A stretch of DNA of 64,000 nt from Bryum argenteum. Lineage: Eukaryota > Streptophyta > Bryopsida > Bryales > Bryaceae. The stretch is taken from positions 5,033,601 to 5,097,600 of the forward strand of contig CM073322.1 of NCBI GenBank assembly GCA_037043015.1, written 5' to 3'. Under the pieces are notes generated by a model. That model saw only the letters and a program-made list of their open reading frames with translations. It did not search any database and was not told the DNA's origin. Positions within the stretch are counted from its first letter, which is position 1. Every line of letters begins with the position of its first letter. Position numbers and translations under genes: made by a program. Positions 58,942 to 64,000 of this stretch are shown one piece after another.

Positions 58942-61900
58942 CAGACACAAACTCTTGGAGAGCAACGGAACTTGAGTACGCCAGATGGAGTTGTAGAGCT
59001 TCTTATAGAGGACGACGTATTGGTAGGGCAAGGATTCGTAGATCAAACCTACAAACCAGGGATGGAATTACATTATTTGAAATTAACCCCGGACGAGGTT
59101 GCAGTGTGTGTAACGGAAGTCTTTCAAGGTTCACTTTGGGTTGGTGAAGTTGTTGGAGAACGCCTTGAACAATGTGTAGGTTTGGTCATTCGTTGGAAGG
59201 CGTCAAACTTGCGAAAAAAATGTGGATTGCCACAGAGAAACATTGGTTTAGAGGAAAGGCAATCATTTACGTTTCAAAATGTGGGAACATCTGCGTTTGA
59301 TTTCGACGATGAAGTTAATCATGGAATGCCGATTCGGATGTCTGAAAGCAACCTAGTGGGCAGCAGTGTCGGGGAACGATCATTACCAGTGACACCGGAG
59401 TCACAATCTAGTGTTGGAGGTGTATTTGAAGTGGAAGGACTGGTGGAAGGTAGACCTCGGAGAAAATATTCGATGCAAAACCGGAGGAGTCGACCAACAA
59501 GAGTACGGGAGAAGGGGGAATCAGCGCAAACAAAAGTGACAATTGAAAGCGTACGGGCAGCAAAGGTCACAGGAGGTTGTACATTAAATTGTTTGAAGCA
59601 TGTGAACGAGAGAGTAATTTTGGACAATCGGTACATGGCATGGGCACAAAAGTATGAGAGCAGAGCTACATGGATCATGCAAATGCTGAATTCATTTTAC
59701 ACACGAACAAATACCAAACGGAAGGAAAAGTTTGACACCAAGCTTGATGGTCATCGTGTATGCAACGCATGCTATGCTCGAGCATTAGGATACTCCCAAA
59801 GGCGTTTCAAACAACTCAAGCAAGCACGATCATTTGTATGGAAAGGTAGTCATGCGTACATGGGAATAATGGTAAGCGAAGGAGCGAGGAAGATATCTGC
59901 GCAGACGAAAAGTTTTGCGGTGTTTGTCAATGAAGTGCGGTGTACCCAACGCATCGACAAGTGAAGAGAAGATCGACGATGCAATATTGCCGTTGATACT
60001 ATTGCCAATGAATACGACAAAAACTGATGTCTTTCATTATGTGAATGAGGAGGTGAAGAAGCTAGTTGATGGACATCCAATATCAATAAGTTCGTTTCAC
60101 AAAATGTGGAGGACTGACTTTCCCCACGTGCAAATTCCACCATTCTCAAGGTTTTCAAAGTGCTTTCATTGCTGGGAGTACAAATGTGGCATGGAATCCA
60201 CAACGAATGAGGCGGCCAAGGCAGAAATCAAAAAATTGTTTTTGGTACACATTAACCGTCAAATGGAAGAGCGTGGAGATTATTGGATTTTCAAAAGGCC
60301 AGCTATCATAACTCCAGATCTTTTCATGAGCATAATCGTAGATGGGATGGACCAAAATACAACAATGGTGCCAAAGATGAAGCAAACAGTGAAAAACATT
60401 GAATGGCGGTTCGTGAAGACACACCTATGCGGAGTGCTTGTGCACGGGATTGGCCTCTATGCAGATGTATGGCTCGATGCACACCACAAGCACGATAGCA
60501 ATCAAGTTGTTACCTCGTTGATGCATGTTATTACGGATGTGAAGAGAAGGAAAGGAATGTTGCCACCAACTTTACGAATTCAAGCGGATAATACGACGCG
60601 GGAGAACAAGAACATATACATGTTCGCCTTGTGTGCTGCACTAGTGGGTATGGGGTTTTTTCAAGAGGTGGGGCTATGTTTTCTATTGGTTGGGCACACA
60701 CACGAAGATATAGACCAACGTTTTAGTACCATTTCAAATACGTTAAAGAGGAGCGACATTGATTCTATGAAGGAGTTACTATCACTAGTCGAGAGAGGAA
60801 CCTCGTATCTGCGAAGCGTATGTGAGTGCGAGGCATTTAGAGAATGTGAGGGATTGGAAGTCTTTCATCACTCCTCATTTGCTCAGAGGTGGCGATACTT
60901 TGACCGGCATAACGTTCCCACATCACATGCGATTTTACATGGTGGGTGGAATGCCTCGAAAGTCGATCTAAGACTTTCGATAAAGATGCTTGGGTTCCAA
61001 TGAGATGGGCATCCATGTTTGAGATCAATGCCTACTAGAGCCGCGAAGCCAATGCTAGCCGAGGTATTTGGGGTGATCTGCAAGGAACTAAGGGCATTAG
61101 AAGATTTTGTGGCCTACAAGGAGAAGTGTGAGAACGATTCCAAAACGTGGAGAAGAACTTGGAAGCCATTGATCAAGCAAAGTGGTTGGCAGATTATTTG
61201 GAACACTTTCCTGAACAAGATAGGAGCACGGCAACAAATGCCCCTTTTTGGCCAGAAGACAATCAAAGCCCAAACAGAGCAACCGTAAATGCACCTGCAA
61301 CTTCTATCGAAAATCAAGATGGAACGTTGGACACGAGCACGGTGGATCTTATAATGAGAACAATGCCTGATCCAGAACGAAGGCAATATTTTGGTCCTCG
61401 TAGGAGAGACCATCGAAGAGGGCTGCGACAAGAGCACCAACAAGACGTAGAACTTCAATACTAGAGTCGCATGTACTAATTACACCAGAGAACGGAGAAG
61501 CTCCGTTTACCCATTTTTGTCCAGATGATGATGTGAAGGTTGGACACTTTGTAGCGCTGACGGTGGATCCCACGGAAGTTCAAGCAGGTGTACCGTTTTA
61601 TATTGGAAAAGTTTTGGAATTTGGTCATGGAAGGTGGGCAACAAAAATGAAGTAGTGTGGTACTGGCCGCAATGGAGGGGATCCCAAGAAATATCATCGG
61701 TTCTTGATAGACAACGGTATTCGAATTGCATGGAGTCAAAGTGGGAGCCATCGGGTGAAAGACATGGATGGGTGGAGAAAGAAGCATCGATTTATTCATG
61801 GGTGGATGAAACACAACATGCAAGAACCAAAGAACCGCAACAACTTTGTATTCCAATACACGTGTGTTTCAACGGAGCGAAGCATCAAAATTCCAATTTT

Positions 61901-61988
61901 TGCAAAACCACACCTTCTAGCATACATTGCAATGCAAGTTGAATACATAGATAACGAACGCCTTCAAAATGATATAGACCGTTATTAG
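58942..61988 (+). pseudogene. DUF7869 protein (putative transposase of the 11-kb element), frameshifted
   Basis: A plus-strand gene read in several frames. The first long frame (58942-59964) has a Ser-rich linker and a Cys-containing region (HRVCNACYARALGYSQRRFK). The next frame (to 61003) holds the conserved core: FHCWEYKCGM, then IVDGMDQNT (60335-60360), QADNTTRENKN (60581-60613) and LLVGHTHEDIDQRFS (60680-60730). These are the signature segments of DUF7869, seen in many plant, algal and animal genes of unknown role. Spaced acidic residues (DGMD, ADN..EN, HEDID) would suit an RNase-H-like DDE nuclease; that is inference. The C-terminal part (61147-61988, three frames) has YLEHFPEQDR, PFYIGKVLEFGHGRW and VVWYWPQW. 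Frame breaks occur near 59945, 61000, 61140 and 61655. The 5' end is probably on an upstream exon. Confidence 0.75.
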
Positions 61989-62301
61989 TATAGAGATTAG
62001 GGAGAAATAAATATTTAGAGAAGAGAATGTGTACTTTTAGCAGTGTAAGTTTATTTTAGTGGTAATCATAAATTATGGTTGCTAACTAAAGGAGTTTTAG
62101 AAGTATTAGATTTCTTATACATTACATGTCTTTTTTGTTACAAAGATGCGATAAAGTTTTGGATAACATGGCCATTTATACCACTTGAAGGGGTCTAAAC
62201 TCTGGGAAATGAATGCTACACATGAAAATTTTCAAGATACATTGCATCCAATCATGAGGTTCAATAATTACCAGAAATGAATGTTTCTTTAGAATTTTGA
62301 T

Positions 62302-62428
62302 ATTAAAATAGGATACGACATTCAAGGATGAAATGGTACACCTAATTTCACTAAATGTGATTTTTTGAACCATCCATTTGCAAGTGCATGATTCTACCCC
62401 CAAGTGCAAAAATTCCTAATTCTGTGTT
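62302..62428 (-). repeat. Right long terminal inverted repeat of the 11-kb element
   Basis: Partner of 51472-51595; ends TTCTGTGTT next to GTAT at 62429-62432. Confidence 0.72.
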
Positions 62429-62524
62429 GTATATGATTAATTTGTGAGTAAGGTCCCTTTGTCCCGACGGGTGAGCTCTTCATTTGGTGGTATTCAAAAA
62501 CTAACCCTTATGCTTGGGTTCCCT

Positions 62525-63727
62525 CATTGATGGTTCCTTTGCTTTTTAATATTTATAGCATGTACTTTGTTCCCTTATTCTCCGCTCCTCATGCTTTTGA
62601 AGTATTTTAGCATCTTCTATGTTCCCTTGTTCCTTGTCCCTAATTCCATGTCTTCAATTTTGGTTTCCCATTCTCTATTTTTTGGTTACTGGTTCCGTGC
62701 CTCCAAACTTCCGTCCCCAATTCCCATCCTTTGTTTCTAGTTCCCCCTCCTACAACTTCCCTTTTTGGTTTTCATCATCCGGTTCTCATCATTTTTTCCT
62801 AGTTCCCATCATTCGTTCTCATCCTTTTTCATTCTCAATATTCTCCGTTACAAGTTCCTGTCCTTTGTTCCTATTTCCTAATTCCCCTCCGATGTTCCGT
62901 TGATCTCGTGTTTACTCATTCTTTGCTCCTAAGTATATTGATGTTTCATATTCCTTATTCCCTTGACTCCTTGTTATATTATTGGGATCTAATAAAGCTT
63001 TGATAACAATCAAAAACTGCTTACGAAAACTCTTCAAAATATATATAAAAGTCTTCATGCCATATGTACAAGACCAAATGATGATGGCCATAACCATGCA
63101 TGTATGGATCGCCAATAAGAGATTTCTCTATGTATAAAAGAACACGGTTAGGGTTAGGGTTTTGTTTGTATGTCCTTGGCGATCCTTCCCGGTGGTAAGG
63201 CGGTTGCCGGTGAGAGTCTGGTTTGTTTATTCGTACACGGTATGAAGGGTTTTAAAGATTTTGAAGGATTTCTGTAGGTGGTATTTGATTGTTATTAAGA
63301 ATTTATTAGATCCCATCAATATAACAAGGAGTTGTAGAGACAAGGAACATGAAATGGGAGCAAAGAAAGAGTGAAGGGGAGATTAAGAGAACATCAGAGG
63401 AGAAATAGGAATTGGGATTAAATGATAAGGATTAGGAAATGATGATGGGAACCACTAACAAATAATGGAAACCAAGAACATATTATGGGAAATACAAACA
63501 AATGATGAGAACCAGGGACAAATGACGGAAACCAAAAAGGAAAGTTGTAGGAACTTAGAAGAAATGATGGGAACCGGAGACAAATGACGGAAAACCAAAA
63601 AGGAAAGTTGTAGGAATTTAGAAGAAATGATGGGAACGGGGAATGGGAAACATGCCAAAGCATAGATAACCGAGAAAAAAGAAACGGAGGACATGCTATA
63701 AATTTTTAAAAGTAGGAGAACCATCTA
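62525..63727. repeat. Inverted pair of the minisatellite-bearing repeat family
   Basis: The left arm 62525-63062 is the reverse complement of 63236-63727. Anchors are CTCCTTGTTATATT / AATATAACAAGGAG, GGGATCTAATAAA / TTTATTAGATCCC, and TTTATAGCATGT / ACATGCTATAAAT. The right arm contains degenerate GGAACCAxxxACAAATGATG units, the left arm the reverse. Family members also lie at 38600-39960 in direct orientation. The spacer holds GGTTAGGGTTAGGG (63147-63161). Confidence 0.75.
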
Positions 63728-64000
63728 CGCGAGAACCGAGGATAGAGGTTAGTTTTTGAAGAACATCAAATAAAGACCTTACTCACAAATTAAATAAATA
63801 TTATTTTTATTTTATTTTTGTGAAGGGACATCGGTATATAGAAGTCCTAATATGTATCCTTTCGACTCGGACATCTAAAAGATCATATCAAAAATTTTAA
63901 AAAAACATGTAAAAAATCCCAGCGTAGGTGTTAAAAAAAAAAAAAAAAACGTAGTTGGAGGACTCTCAATAGGGTATAATTTTTTTTATACCTAGGTATG
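63728..64000 (+). repeat. Tail of the same repeat family, cut by the window end
   Basis: 63880-64000 aligns with 39785-39912: AACATGTAAAAAA, ACGTAGTTGGAGGA, CTCAATAGGGTATAAT and TATACCTAGG. The order (minisatellite part, then this tail) is the same in both places, so the family unit is about 1.3 kb. Confidence 0.7.

Larger units (their letters stand above)
51472..62428. mobile_element. 11-kb DNA transposon with long TIRs, DUF7869 gene and divergent partner gene
   Basis: Both ends share inverted repeats of about 125 bp. They start AACACCGAATTCGTTAATTT on the left and AACACAGAATTAGGAATTTT on the right (minus strand), and include blocks TTTTGCAC, ACTTGCAA/ATTTGCAA and GTATCCTAT. A GTAT direct repeat flanks the element (51468-51471, 62429-62432). 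Inside are two gene modules transcribed away from each other: 56056-51854 (minus) and 58942-61988 (plus). The terminal sequence matches the MITEs at 10402, 25717, 26109 and 43021. Four-base duplications are known for Sola and Ginger elements; the proteins do not look like Ginger integrases. Both genes have frameshifts, so this copy is inactive. Assignment to Sola or to an undescribed superfamily is open. Confidence 0.72.

Noticed and set aside
58827..59147. Separate gene overlapping the start of the DUF7869 gene
   Set aside because: Beyond 58941 it is a shadow frame of the DUF7869 gene; only its first part might be a 5' exon.
63147..63161. GGTTAGGGTTAGGG as a telomere
   Set aside because: Only two units in the middle of a dispersed repeat; no array.
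1..64000. CRISPR array, bacterial operon or riboswitch
   Set aside because: The window is nuclear plant DNA; tandem repeats found have no spacer structure and no associated genes.

Overview
This is a nuclear window from a land plant. Signs of this are an intron-containing purple acid phosphatase gene of the PAP29 group, a plant GH3 beta-xylosidase relic, a chromovirus with an initiator-Met tRNA primer site, Stowaway, Tourist and CACTA-type MITEs, and Arabidopsis-type telomere-like motifs. The mix of transposons (a PIF/Harbinger element and a DUF7869 element) hints at a bryophyte, lycophyte or fern rather than a flowering plant, but that is inference and I cannot name the species. The window is repeat-dominated: I find only one intact host gene.

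Layout. (1) 0.8-4.1 kb, minus strand: an intact five-exon PAP29-like gene of 474 codons, with a predicted C-terminal membrane segment. (2) 4.1-8.1 kb: AT-rich DNA with a 20-bp hairpin and a 102-bp Stowaway MITE. (3) 8.15-19.03 kb: a complete PIF/Harbinger element with TTA target duplications and 25-bp terminal repeats. It carries convergent Myb/SANT-like and DDE transposase genes. A 5.6-kb Ty3/gypsy chromovirus (TACGG duplication) splits the transposase, and a 435-bp MITE (CTCC duplication) splits the Myb/SANT gene; removing either restores the reading frame. (4) 19.2-36.2 kb: two direct copies of a 3.2-kb unrecognised sequence, 13 kb apart, each with a conserved 53-codon ORF and a tRNA-like B box. 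MITEs and tandem repeats lie between them. (5) 36.2-44.8 kb: minisatellite-like repeats, a 1-kb foldback and dispersed repeats. (6) 44.8-47.0 kb: a decayed unknown gene with an 8-codon tandem repeat, split by a CACTA MITE. (7) 47.4-48.1 kb: a young 5'-truncated L1-type LINE with poly(A) and a perfect 15-bp duplication. (8) 49.0-50.9 kb, minus strand: a frameshifted beta-xylosidase C-terminal relic. (9) 51.47-62.43 kb: an 11-kb element with terminal inverted repeats of about 125 bp and a candidate 4-bp duplication. It encodes two divergent genes: a large unknown protein with a ParB/DGQHR-like VDGQH motif (minus), and a DUF7869 protein (plus). (10) 62.5-64.0 kb: an inverted pair of the minisatellite-like family also seen at 38.6-40.0 kb.

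The most interesting part is the 51.5-62.4 kb element. The MITEs at 10.4, 25.7, 26.1 and 43.0 kb share its terminal sequence (17 of the first 25 positions), and two of them also have 4-bp target duplications. This points to one autonomous/non-autonomous transposon system, possibly Sola-like or undescribed, in which DUF7869 would be the transposase.
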